Shown piece after piece: positions 49,601-57,897 of a stretch of DNA of 64,000 nt; the stretch's first letter is position 1, and each line of letters starts with the position of its first letter. A program made the position numbers and the translations under genes. The notes under the pieces were generated by a model that searched no databases, was not told the origin of the DNA, and saw only the letters and a list, made by a program, of their open reading frames with translations. The stretch spans positions 1 to 64,000 of the forward strand of contig CAYNID010000008.1 in NCBI GenBank assembly GCA_964397425.1. The letters are read 5' to 3'. The stretch is from Hallerella sp964397425. GTDB lineage: Bacteria > Fibrobacterota > Fibrobacteria > Fibrobacterales > Fibrobacteraceae.

Positions 49601-50401
49601 ATGATAGGTGCAATTATTGGCGACATTGTCGGTTCCAGGTTTGAATGGAACAACCACCGATCGAAAAACTTCAACTTTTTTACCCCAAAATGTTTTTTCA
49701 CCGATGATTCCGTCATGTCGTTGGCGGTTTGCGACGGCTTATTGCACTGCCAGCCGGATTACAGCGATTTGGGCCCCATGACAGTCCAATCCATGCAGCG
49801 CATTGGACGCCCGTATCGAAATTGCGGCTACGGCGGATCCTTCTTTCGCTGGATGTATTCCGACAATCCGCAGCCCTATAACAGTTACGGCAACGGCTCC
49901 GCCATGCGGGTCAGCGGATGTGGATACGCGGCAAACTCCGTTGATGAGGCGGCGGCTTTATCCAAAGCCGTTACTGAAATCACCCACAATCACCCCGAAG
50001 GATTGAAAGGCGCAGAAGCCACCGCAGTCGCCGTATACTTAGCGCGCTCCGGGAAGAGCTTGACTGAAATTCGCGATTACATCACCACACACTATTACCC
50101 GATTGACTTCACCTTAGACGCCATCCGCGACACTTACCAGTTCAATGAAACGTGCCAGAATACCGTTCCCCAAGCGTTAGAAGCTTTTTTTGAATCGACT
50201 GGATTCGAAGACGCCATTCGAAACGCCATTTCCATCGGCGGCGACAGCGATACGTTGGCGGCAATTACCGGTTCCATCGCCGAGGCTTATTACGGAGTCC
50301 CGCTCAACATCAGAGAGCAAACCTATCCTTTTTTGGATGCGTCCCTTTTCAAAATTTTGCAGGACTTTGAAAAAAAATATCCGGGGAAAATCGAGCCTTA
50401 A
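49601..50401 (+). CDS. ADP-ribosylglycohydrolase-family protein (DraG/ARH-like)
   Basis: 266 residues, an all-alpha hydrolase that removes ADP-ribose from proteins or nucleic acids. It has MIGAIIGDIVGSRFEW at the N-terminus, the Mg-binding FTDDSVMSLAV, a central GSAMRVSG and the second metal site GGDSDTLAAITGSIAEA, all intact. I chose the ATG at 49601 (GAGG about 8 nt upstream) rather than an upstream ATG with no conserved sequence. It begins an accessory stretch after xseA. Target unknown. Confidence 0.88.
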   Translation: MIGAIIGDIVGSRFEWNNHRSKNFNFFTPKCFFTDDSVMSLAVCDGLLHCQPDYSDLGPMTVQSMQRIGRPYRNCGYGGSFFRWMYSDNPQPYNSYGNGSAMRVSGCGYAANSVDEAAALSKAVTEITHNHPEGLKGAEATAVAVYLARSGKSLTEIRDYITTHYYPIDFTLDAIRDTYQFNETCQNTVPQALEAFFESTGFEDAIRNAISIGGDSDTLAAITGSIAEAYYGVPLNIREQTYPFLDASLFKILQDFEKKYPGKIEP

Positions 50402-50460
50402 AATTTTGGGATCTCTTTTGCAGAGCTGCAATCAAATTGATTCAGCTTAAAACAAGCCGA

Positions 50461-51216
50461 TTACAAAACTTTACCCACATACGCAACAGAACGATTTGAA
50501 ATGGATATCCAACCATTCTTTTCGTATTTATCGAACAGGGCATTCATTTCCGACAGATAGCGTTCAAAATTTTCATCATTGGCGGTCAACGAATAAGAAC
50601 TGGACTTGCACCGTTCAAGAAACATTTGTCTGTTGAATCGCAAGGGATGTTCGAAGGATTCCTTTTCGTAACCTTTTTCGAAAAAACGCTTGATTTTTTC
50701 ATCATCCCGCATCATTCCATTGCTAAATCCTCGAAAATCGGGGCAGAACGTTGAAAATAAGCGTTCCCATTCTCGATTCAAAAGATCTTCTCTATTTCTA
50801 AAATTCCAGATCAAAAACACCTTGCCGCCATTTTTGAGAATCCGAGAGCATTCCCGTTTGAATTTAGGAACATTAAACCAGTGAAACGCTTGCGCCACGG
50901 TAACGCAGTCCACAAAGTTACTTTCCAAAGTTGTCTTTTCCGCGCATCCCGAAACCGAATGAAAATTTTTGTATTCCCGCAAATTCTTTTCTGCTTCCCG
51001 ACGCATGTTTTCATTGGGCTCTACGCAATACACTTCACTTTGCCGGTCAAGGAGCTGCCTTGAAAATTTCCCCGTTCCAGAGCCTATATCCGCAATGACA
51101 AAATCCTTTGAAAACCCATATTTACCATACAGGCAATCAATCAAGTTTTCTGAATAATCCGGGCGACCTGCAGTATAAGCGGCAGCCTTTCCGTTGAATT
51201 TTTGAATGGAATCCAT
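50461..51216 (-). CDS. class I SAM-dependent methyltransferase
   Basis: 251 residues. Motif I IADIGSGTGKFSRQL is near residues 38-52, the acidic residue ending strand 2 is in VYCVEPNENM, and FVDCVTVAQAFHWFNVPKFKRE plus GGKVFLIWNFRN match UbiE/type 11 methyltransferases. I start at the ATG at 51216 (MDSIQKFNGKAAAYTAGRPDY), the conserved family opening. It is convergent with the ADP-ribosylglycohydrolase gene 60 bp away. Substrate unknown. Confidence 0.85.
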   Translation of the reverse strand: MDSIQKFNGKAAAYTAGRPDYSENLIDCLYGKYGFSKDFVIADIGSGTGKFSRQLLDRQSEVYCVEPNENMRREAEKNLREYKNFHSVSGCAEKTTLESNFVDCVTVAQAFHWFNVPKFKRECSRILKNGGKVFLIWNFRNREDLLNREWERLFSTFCPDFRGFSNGMMRDDEKIKRFFEKGYEKESFEHPLRFNRQMFLERCKSSSYSLTANDENFERYLSEMNALFDKYEKNGWISISNRSVAYVGKVL

Positions 51217-51763
51217 ATCCGGTAAATTTAAATTGAAAGTGTTTGTGCTTGGCAAGTTCTTTTCTGTCAATTCATGTCCAAACGTTCTCCAATGGACCTT
51301 GGCCTCGCTTAATCGGGGCATTCCAAATTGTCAGGTCGAAACGATATCGGTTTTCGGAGTTCTCCATAATTGATTCCTTTTCACTTTGTCGCAAAATCAA
51401 AAACGGGATGCGAATGCTCCATTTTTTATTCATAGGCCCTTGAATGGACCTTTTACCACGAATCCTTGATTTCACAGAATGAAAAAATTACATATCATTG
51501 AATCTTCATTTATACAGATCCGTGAGAAAACAGCTTGAGAATTTTTGGCTGTGCGGGCATCGGTGTTAAAATTTATCCATTTCGCCATCCGATTTCGTTT
51601 TTGAGGGGATTTTATTTTAGAAATATTCAGGTCGGATTTTGCGAATTTTGACGAAAGCAAAAGCATTTTTCTGTGTACAGACCTAGGCACGGATTGGTGG
51701 AGAAGCGATAGATTGCGACCGGAGACGGATTCTACAGAAAAGTTTTTCGCATTGAATGAAATA
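51217..51763. other. intergenic region upstream of the structured RNA
   Basis: About 550 bp with no convincing gene. Small minus-strand frames (for example 51472-51690) have no recognisable domain or clear ribosome site. AT-rich and lower in coding signal than the rest of the window. Confidence 0.5.
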
Positions 51764-51772
51764 TGCTATATT
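51764..51772 (+). promoter_or_regulatory. extended -10 promoter of the structured RNA
   Basis: TGCTATATT is an extended -10 (TGnTATAnT) with a weak T-rich -35 region 16-18 nt before it. It would start RNA near 51779-51781, giving about 178 nt to the T-run at 51957. Confidence 0.5.
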
Positions 51773-51779
51773 ATTTTCA

Positions 51780-51957
51780 CAGTTTTTGAGTTTTCGACTC
51801 TTATTCTCTCTGCAGAAACTACCACTTTCATCACGTTGTATGAGAATAAGGCGAACGCTCACGTCCCCATTGGGGCGTGGGTCGTTTGTGCTTATTGTAC
51901 AACAAGGGTGTGGTAGCCCTCTGCAGAGATAAGCGCTTTCGACACCACGCCTTTTTT
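51780..51957 (+). ncRNA. candidate structured RNA, 6S-like long hairpin
   Basis: Both arms pair over about 135 nt. CTTAT (51800-51804) pairs with ATAAG (51929-51933), CTCTGCAGA (51808-51816) with TCTGCAGAG (51920-51928), CTACCAC (51819-51825) with GTGGTAG (51910-51916), GTTGTA (51835-51840) with TACAAC (51898-51903) and ATAAG (51846-51850) with CTTAT (51891-51895). AACG, CACG and CCCC then pair with CGTT, CGTG and GGGG around an ATT loop. An open bubble (51826-51834 against 51904-51909) lies in the middle, as in 6S RNA. A T6 run follows. GGTGTGG (51907-51913) can instead pair with CCACGCC (51945-51951) just before the T-run, so it may be an attenuating leader of the next gene. Assigned by eye, with no database match. 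Confidence 0.55.
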
Positions 51958-52023
51958 ACGTCTAAAATGCTGATAGGATGGAGATTCAAAAGCAAAAATC
52001 AACTTCAAAAATCGGAGAACAAA

Positions 52024-53955
52024 ATGCTGTCCAATGAAATTCCAGCTCTTTGTGATGAAATACAACAACTTCATTTTGAAGATGCCGCTTACCAAAATTC
52101 TTTGAAAGGTTGGCAAAGCAAAATAGAAAAGATTAAGCAATTCAACGATGTGGACAAATATAAAGTCGTATTTATAGGAAGACCGGGCTGTGGAAAAACA
52201 ACCGCAATCTGCAATTGGTTGAATCTACTTCATATCGAAAACAACAAAGACCCTAAAAAGTCCCATGATTTGCTGACAACTGGTTCAGGCAACACAACTG
52301 TTGCCGAAGTTCACATCCGTCAAATTCAAGAAGCTCCGAGTTGCATTCGTCTAGACTATCTCTCATTGGAAGCGCAACGTCTTTACATCGAAGATTACAC
52401 CGATCACTATTACAACGCATGCATGGAAATTTCAGATACTCAGGGCGAAAATGTGACTTCGCCAGTGCAACGGCATGCAGAAATAGATAGACTCATTCGA
52501 AATATGGCCGATCTTGAAATCATCCCATCCAAAACGGATGAAAGCTGGAATTCAGTGACATCAAAAGTAAGAGAATTCGCTTCGAAGGACGCCTTTCAGA
52601 AATCCGTATTGGAAAAAATTGGTCTTGAACTCAGAAAATGTGAAAAGATTCCATTCCCTGAAAACAGAAATTTTTCTGACTGGTTGCATAAAACGTTTGA
52701 TGAAATCAATTTTGGAAAAAATCCAAACTGTTCTATTCCCGAACGCATCTATTTGGATATTAACGTCAGCAATTTGAACATGTACCTTCCTTCCTTTGTC
52801 GAGGAAATCGTGGACACTTTGGGGCTTGATTCCGAGCCTTCTGCACGTTTGGATTTGCAAGAATTCATGAAAAGTAAAGACTCGTTGTGTATTTTAGTTG
52901 ATGAAATAAATAACCCACCTTCGCCAAACTTGAGAAATGTAATAACGAATTCTTTTAAAGCCGGCTTTGAATACCTAAGAGAAAAAGTTGCATTTTACAT
53001 CCGCGTGAAAGAAGGTGAACTCGAAAACGTAGCAGGCTCGAATGGTGACGCCGATTACGGAAAGAAAATAAAATTGAACAGTTTAAATGAAACTGTTAAA
53101 GCACATAATCTTCCGTATAAGAGCGAAAATACGCTGTTCATGGATTCAAAGGAAGCCTACGGCATTAATTCATTGCCAAAAGTGGTAAATGGGAAAAAAG
53201 TACGGGAGCAAATTCTCGACTATTATCCAGAAATAGCTGATAAAAATAGAGCGGCAATCAATGATTGGTTAAAAAAGATAATTAGCGAACTGAAAAACAG
53301 ACTTTTAACCGATTCTAAAACCGTAAAAAAGGAAATTGAATATTTATTGGAAATTCAAGAACAGAACGATAACGAGCAAGTGGAAAATTTTCTGCGGGAT
53401 GTTAAACAAAAAATCTTAAATCAAAAGAACGCTTGGCAGCGAGAGTTTTGCGAAGCTGCTCCGGCGATTACAAACATGCTCGCTTTCCTTGAAAATATTC
53501 ATTGGGCAACTATCCGCGCGATGAATCGGCGTTGTGGTGGATATGAAACATATCGCATCGATATTTATACGGAATTCATGCAAGCAGGGAAAAACGCCTT
53601 TGCGCAAAAAATGATTAAATTGAAAGCGAAGTTAGAAAATTTATTTTCCAGTGATACGAGCAGTATTCAAACAATCTTGAAGGGATATCGTCAGCGACTT
53701 GAAGCTGAATCGGGGTGCGCCATTGAAGACTTTGGAGAAAAGTTGCTTTATTGGTTATTGAATGAATCAGAAATGTACCCCAGAGAGATGGCTAATGAAT
53801 TTTGGATGCAAATAAACCAAATTTATGGGAAGGGGTATAAAAACAATGTCATTCAGTACTATAGGGGAAACTTAAACGAACAGGGAATTATTGATTTATT
53901 CAATCAGGAGTTCGAGGAAATCACAAACCATGTTGATTCTTGGCTGATTTCTTAA
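52024..53955 (+). CDS. AT-rich P-loop NTPase of unknown family
   Basis: 643 residues from the ATG at 52024, preceded by GGAG; earlier in-frame ATGs at 51877 and 51967 overlap the structured RNA. Walker A is VVFIGRPGCGKTT (about 48-60). TTGSGNTT follows at 85-92, in the place of a dynamin-like switch I, and there is a possible Walker B LCILVDEIN. The rest is helical and charged. I see no nuclease, protease or transmembrane motif, and no NKxD base-recognition motif, so GTP specificity is not shown. The gene is clearly more AT-rich than its neighbours and has different codon use, suggesting recent transfer. It follows the structured RNA by 66 nt. A defence or mobile-element role is possible but unproven. 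Confidence 0.75.
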   Translation: MLSNEIPALCDEIQQLHFEDAAYQNSLKGWQSKIEKIKQFNDVDKYKVVFIGRPGCGKTTAICNWLNLLHIENNKDPKKSHDLLTTGSGNTTVAEVHIRQIQEAPSCIRLDYLSLEAQRLYIEDYTDHYYNACMEISDTQGENVTSPVQRHAEIDRLIRNMADLEIIPSKTDESWNSVTSKVREFASKDAFQKSVLEKIGLELRKCEKIPFPENRNFSDWLHKTFDEINFGKNPNCSIPERIYLDINVSNLNMYLPSFVEEIVDTLGLDSEPSARLDLQEFMKSKDSLCILVDEINNPPSPNLRNVITNSFKAGFEYLREKVAFYIRVKEGELENVAGSNGDADYGKKIKLNSLNETVKAHNLPYKSENTLFMDSKEAYGINSLPKVVNGKKVREQILDYYPEIADKNRAAINDWLKKIISELKNRLLTDSKTVKKEIEYLLEIQEQNDNEQVENFLRDVKQKILNQKNAWQREFCEAAPAITNMLAFLENIHWATIRAMNRRCGGYETYRIDIYTEFMQAGKNAFAQKMIKLKAKLENLFSSDTSSIQTILKGYRQRLEAESGCAIEDFGEKLLYWLLNESEMYPREMANEFWMQINQIYGKGYKNNVIQYYRGNLNEQGIIDLFNQEFEEITNHVDSWLIS

Positions 53956-53990
53956 ATAAAACATTTGGCAGAAAATTCCGTTAAAAACAC

Positions 53991-54020
53991 AAAACTCCCG
54001 GTCTTTCGACCGGGAGTTTT
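53991..54020. terminator. bidirectional terminator between the NTPase gene and rpsA
   Basis: AAAACTCCCGGTC pairs with GACCGGGAGTTTT, a perfect 13 bp stem with a TTTC loop. It lies between the convergent gene ends and has T-rich ends on both strands. Confidence 0.92.
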
Positions 54021-54043
54021 GCAATGTCCATCAAAGGAGAAAA

Positions 54044-55807
54044 TTACTTTTCTTCTTCGGCCTTTTCCACTTTTTTGGCTTTCTTGGCCGGAGCGACTGC
54101 GTCACCGATTGTCGTGCCGCTTTCGCCGGGCTTGTGAGAATCCATCCAAGCCTGGAGTTCTGCCGATTCACGGTTTTTGAAGTAATCGACAACCGAGAGC
54201 GTAATCTTGCGGTTGTTCATGTCGATTTCCGTGACAACAGCGGGGACTTCGTCGCCAACCTTGAACGCATCGGCCGGAACCTTGATGTATTCAGCGGTGA
54301 GCTTCGAAACCGGAATGAATCCTTCGACACCATTCGGGAGTTCGACGACAACGCCGCGGTCGAGCAGGCGAACGATTTTACCCTTGACTTCCGCGTCAAT
54401 CGGGTAAGTCGATTCAATGGTATCCCACGGGTCTTCGGTCAAATGCTTCATGGAGAGGGAAATGCGGCGTTTTTCCTTATCAACGGCGAGAACGACACAT
54501 TCCACTTTGTCACCCTTCTTGACCATTTCGGACGGGTGGTTGATTTTCTTCGTCCAGGACATGTCGGAAACGTGGATGAGGCCATCGACACCATCCTTGA
54601 TTTCGACAAACGCGCCGAAAGAAGCGAGGTTGCGGATTTCGCCCACAACACGTGCGCCCGGAGGCAATTCTTCGTCGATGCGTTCCCACGGATCTTCTTC
54701 GAGCTGCTTCATGCCGAGAGAGATACGTTCCTGTTCTTCTTCGACCTTGAGGACAACCGCTTCCACTTCTTGGCCAACGACCAAAATTTTGGACGGGTGC
54801 TTGACATGCTGCGTCCAGGACATTTCGGAAACGTGAATGAGGCCTTCGATGCCGTCTTCGAGTTCGACAAACGCGCCGTAATCCGTAATGGAAACGACTT
54901 TGCCCTTCACCACCATGCCTTCCGGATAGCGGGCGGCGACATCCTTCCACGGATGCGGTTTGAGCTGCTTCATGCCAAGGGAAATGCGTTCCTTCTTGTC
55001 GTTGAAGTCGAGCACCATCACTTCCACTTCATCGCCGAGCTTGACGACTTCGGACGGGTGGTTGATGCGCTTGTAGCTCATATCCGTAATGTGGAGAAGG
55101 CCGTCTACGCCGCCAAGGTCAATGAACGCACCGAAGTCGGTGATGTTCTTGACGATGCCCTTGCGAACCTGACCCTTTTCGAGGTTTTCGAGCACCTTGT
55201 CGCGCTGGCTGTTGCGCTGTTCTTCGAGAACGACGCGGCGAGAAACGACGATGTTCCGGCGAGCCTTGTTGACCTTGATAACCTTGAGGTCGAATTCTTG
55301 GCCGATGAGGGCATTGATGTCCGGAATCTGACGCAAATCGATCTGCGAACCCGGAAGGAAAGCGTCGATGCCAAAGAGGTCGACGACAACGCCGCCCTTG
55401 ATGCGCTTCGTGAGTGTGCCGCGGACGATTTCGTTGTTTTCGTAAGCTTGGTGAATGCGTTCCCAAACGCGGACGAAATCCGCTTTCTGCTTGGAGAGGA
55501 CGAGACGTCCATCATCGTCTTCGAGCTTTTCAATATAAACTTCGATTTCGGAACCGACTTCAGGAATTTCGCCTTCCTTGAATTCGTTGCGGGAAATGAC
55601 GCCTTCGGATTTGAAGTTTACGTCAACGAGAACTTCTTGATCGTTCACCTGGCTGATTTTGCCGGTGACAACTTTTCCCGCTTCAAGGCCTTCCATGCCG
55701 GCATAGGCTTCTGCGCCCTTATCCGACTTGATGGCGCCGAGTTCTTTTTCGGCGTCGAGAATTTCTTGAAGGTCTGCGTCTGTTCCAAATTTGAGTGTTT
55801 GAGACAT
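54044..55807 (-). CDS. rpsA: 30S ribosomal protein S1
   Basis: 587 residues with six S1 RNA-binding repeats, for example GKISQVNDQEVLVDVNFKSEG, KGIVKNITDFGAFIDLGGVDG, KGKVVSITDYGAFVELEDGIEG and GEIRNLASFGAFVEIKDGVDG. Each of repeats 3-5 ends in the usual ERISLGMKQL-type phrase. The Ala/Lys-rich end is normal. S1 brings mRNA to the ribosome. It follows cmk by 34 nt, the widespread cmk-rpsA arrangement. Confidence 0.97.
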   Translation of the reverse strand: MSQTLKFGTDADLQEILDAEKELGAIKSDKGAEAYAGMEGLEAGKVVTGKISQVNDQEVLVDVNFKSEGVISRNEFKEGEIPEVGSEIEVYIEKLEDDDGRLVLSKQKADFVRVWERIHQAYENNEIVRGTLTKRIKGGVVVDLFGIDAFLPGSQIDLRQIPDINALIGQEFDLKVIKVNKARRNIVVSRRVVLEEQRNSQRDKVLENLEKGQVRKGIVKNITDFGAFIDLGGVDGLLHITDMSYKRINHPSEVVKLGDEVEVMVLDFNDKKERISLGMKQLKPHPWKDVAARYPEGMVVKGKVVSITDYGAFVELEDGIEGLIHVSEMSWTQHVKHPSKILVVGQEVEAVVLKVEEEQERISLGMKQLEEDPWERIDEELPPGARVVGEIRNLASFGAFVEIKDGVDGLIHVSDMSWTKKINHPSEMVKKGDKVECVVLAVDKEKRRISLSMKHLTEDPWDTIESTYPIDAEVKGKIVRLLDRGVVVELPNGVEGFIPVSKLTAEYIKVPADAFKVGDEVPAVVTEIDMNNRKITLSVVDYFKNRESAELQAWMDSHKPGESGTTIGDAVAPAKKAKKVEKAEEEK

Positions 55808-55841
55808 GTATGTTAAATGGGTTGTGGAAAAGAAACCGAAG

Positions 55842-56540
55842 CTACGCCACTACACCTACGCGGTCTTCGATTATCTTTACCTGTTGTTGGATTGAGAGTT
55901 GTGTAGTGTCAATTTCAAAAGCGTCTGCCGCCTTTTTCAGCGGAGCCGTCGCGCGGGAAGAGTCCATTTTGTCGCGTTCGGCCAGATTTTTTTCAATTTC
56001 TTCGAGAGTCATGGGAATGCCTTTTTGCTTGCATTCTTCATAACGCCGCATGGCGCGGACTTTTAAATCGGTGACCAGGAAAAATTTGAAATCCGCATGG
56101 GGAAACACGACTGTTCCAATGTCGCGGCCATCGAGAATGCAATGGCATTCTTCGGCAATTTTCCGTTGCCAAGCGGTCAAGACCGCACGCACTTCGGGGA
56201 TTGCGCTATATGGGCTGACCATTTCCGCGACCCGCTTGCTGCGAATTTCCTTTTCGCGGTTTTCTCCGTTGATGAGAATTTCATTGTTTTCATCAAACTG
56301 GATTTGCAAGGACCGGAGCAACTGGTCGATGCCCGCCGCATCGGTCGGAGAGATGCCCTTTTCCAAAGCGGCAAATGTGACGGCACGGTACATGGCACCC
56401 GTATCCAAATACGTGATGCCTAAATCCTTGGCGACAATTTTCGCAGTCGTACTTTTACCCGTCCCGCTGGGACCGTCGATTGCGATGACTATATGAGATT
56501 TTTCTGAATTCAATGTGTGGCAAATATAGTTATTCGACAA
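55842..56540 (-). CDS. cmk: cytidylate kinase
   Basis: (d)CMP kinase, 232 residues. The P-loop is IAIDGPSGTGKSTTAK, followed by YLDTGAMYRAVTFAAL, the CMP-binding DGRDIGTVVFPHA and the lid AERDKMDSSRATAPL. The first 16 residues before HIVIAIDG are longer than usual; a TTG nearer the domain is an alternative start. It lies 20 nt after the lipoprotein gene and upstream of rpsA. Confidence 0.95.
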   Translation of the reverse strand: MSNNYICHTLNSEKSHIVIAIDGPSGTGKSTTAKIVAKDLGITYLDTGAMYRAVTFAALEKGISPTDAAGIDQLLRSLQIQFDENNEILINGENREKEIRSKRVAEMVSPYSAIPEVRAVLTAWQRKIAEECHCILDGRDIGTVVFPHADFKFFLVTDLKVRAMRRYEECKQKGIPMTLEEIEKNLAERDKMDSSRATAPLKKAADAFEIDTTQLSIQQQVKIIEDRVGVVA

Positions 56541-56560
56541 TTTCTTGCGGAGTCGTCCCG

Positions 56561-57313
56561 TTAAAAATCGGACGTGGCGCCGCTGTCCTCGGGACCGTAA
56601 TAACCGTTTTCTTCGACATTTGAATTTTCCGGTTCAAAAACTTGCGCCGGTTCTCCGTAATCATCGTCGGCAGACGATTCGCTGTCAGAAGATTCCGGTT
56701 CGAAGACATCCGACGTGGATTCCGAAGACTCGGAGCCGGACGAAGATTCTTCATACTCCGAAACGGCGGCGTTTTCGGCTTCCGGCTCACGCAATTCGCC
56801 CGTGCTGCCGTACTTGCGTTTTTCTTCTTCGGTCAATTTATTGGTGAAGACTTCGACTTCCGGTTCCTGGTTCGCCCGTTCTTCTTCGCCAGCCATAATG
56901 CGCTGACCGCGTTCGAGAGTCCGCTTTATGCGCTCCTGGCGCATCTGTTCCAGGTTCGTGCCGACGTTCTTTTCTTCTTCGGAGACGATATACTTTTTAT
57001 TGAAGTCGTCCAAAACCGGTTTGATGCCGATAAGACGCCCCTTGCCGTCGACCTTCCAGGGCATCCGCTTCAATGCGGAAATGCGGAGCCGGCTGGCCGC
57101 GACACGGTATTCCTCTTTCATCAGGCCATTTTCATCCGTGATTTGATCCGCTTCTTCGGGAGTCACAAAATGCAACGCCTCCGGCCAATGTTCCGCCTGG
57201 GAATTGACCGTAAATCCGACGAGCGCATCGTTGATTGCCGTAGGATCATTCGGCTCGACACTGGCGCAGCCGAAGAAACACGCTAAGATACAACCCAAGA
57301 CCACCTTTTTCAT
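56561..57313 (-). CDS. lipoprotein with acidic Glu/Ser-rich C-terminal tail
   Basis: 250 residues. The lipoprotein signal MKKVVLGCILACFFGC is followed by a globular part (about 17-135) and a long low-complexity Glu/Ser/Asp-rich tail (about 150-250; SSSGSESSESTSDVFEPESS). I use the ATG at 57313, after GGAGG. No family was recognised. It is upstream of cmk-rpsA in the same direction, so it may share their transcript. The tail could bind cations or stay unstructured. Confidence 0.6.
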   Translation of the reverse strand: MKKVVLGCILACFFGCASVEPNDPTAINDALVGFTVNSQAEHWPEALHFVTPEEADQITDENGLMKEEYRVAASRLRISALKRMPWKVDGKGRLIGIKPVLDDFNKKYIVSEEEKNVGTNLEQMRQERIKRTLERGQRIMAGEEERANQEPEVEVFTNKLTEEEKRKYGSTGELREPEAENAAVSEYEESSSGSESSESTSDVFEPESSDSESSADDDYGEPAQVFEPENSNVEENGYYGPEDSGATSDF

Positions 57314-57413
57314 CTCATGTCCTCCGAGATATTTTCGGTAGAAATATAACAAAAGGAATTTACAAAGAGAACCTGTAAAAAACGAAAAGTTCCCGAAGGA
57401 ACATTTCTGACAG

Positions 57414-57869
57414 TCAACTGTGTGAAGCTTCGTATTCGGCAAGCGCCTTTTCGATGGGCGGAATCACCTGACTTGCGATTTTTTCAAAGAAAATGCACTG
57501 CGTTTTGACGGTGACATCGCGGTGGCGGGCTGCGTGCTGCTTAATCCAGTCGGCGACGGCAGTTTGACGTTCTTTGGTGGAGCCGGCAATCGCCTTTTCA
57601 ATGGATTGGCTTTGCCCTTCCATGTAACGACGCATATCAATGGGCATTTGCTTGTAGTAAAGATAAAGCTTGAGCAACTGGTGAATGTCGATGGCCTCGG
57701 CGAATTGCTTCATCTTCTCTTTTTTAAACTGGTACAAATCGGCAATGTTGTTCAAAATGTAGGGGAGGAACAATTGCTTCAAATAATCGAGCTTTCCTTC
57801 GGCGTACGCTTTGTCGAAGTCACGAAAAATTGTGCTTTGTTTGAATTCGTAATCGCAGGAATCTTCCAT
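57414..57869 (-). CDS. conserved-looking hypothetical helical protein
   Basis: 151 residues, mostly predicted alpha-helix (DKAYAEGKLDYLKQLFLPYILNNIADLYQF), no signal peptide or membrane segment, and no motif I recognise. It has normal composition for the genome and sits 28 nt after the U32 gene, so it is probably real and cotranscribed with it. Function unknown. Confidence 0.6.
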   Translation of the reverse strand: MEDSCDYEFKQSTIFRDFDKAYAEGKLDYLKQLFLPYILNNIADLYQFKKEKMKQFAEAIDIHQLLKLYLYYKQMPIDMRRYMEGQSQSIEKAIAGSTKERQTAVADWIKQHAARHRDVTVKTQCIFFEKIASQVIPPIEKALAEYEASHS

Positions 57870-57897
57870 AATCTTAATTTACTTAATGAACGGGGAT

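Noticed and set aside
51472..51690. 72-codon minus-strand open frame between the methyltransferase and the structured RNA
   Set aside because: No domain, no clear ribosome site, and composition typical of random AT-rich frames.
51877..52023. Longer N-terminus for the AT-rich NTPase
   Set aside because: It would place coding sequence inside the hairpin RNA and its T-run; the ATG at 52024 has a better ribosome site and starts the likely domain.
54134..55816. 560-codon open frame on the plus strand opposite rpsA
   Set aside because: It is an antisense shadow of the S1 gene, caused by its codon bias; the translated sequence has no domain and the minus strand encodes a clear S1 protein.
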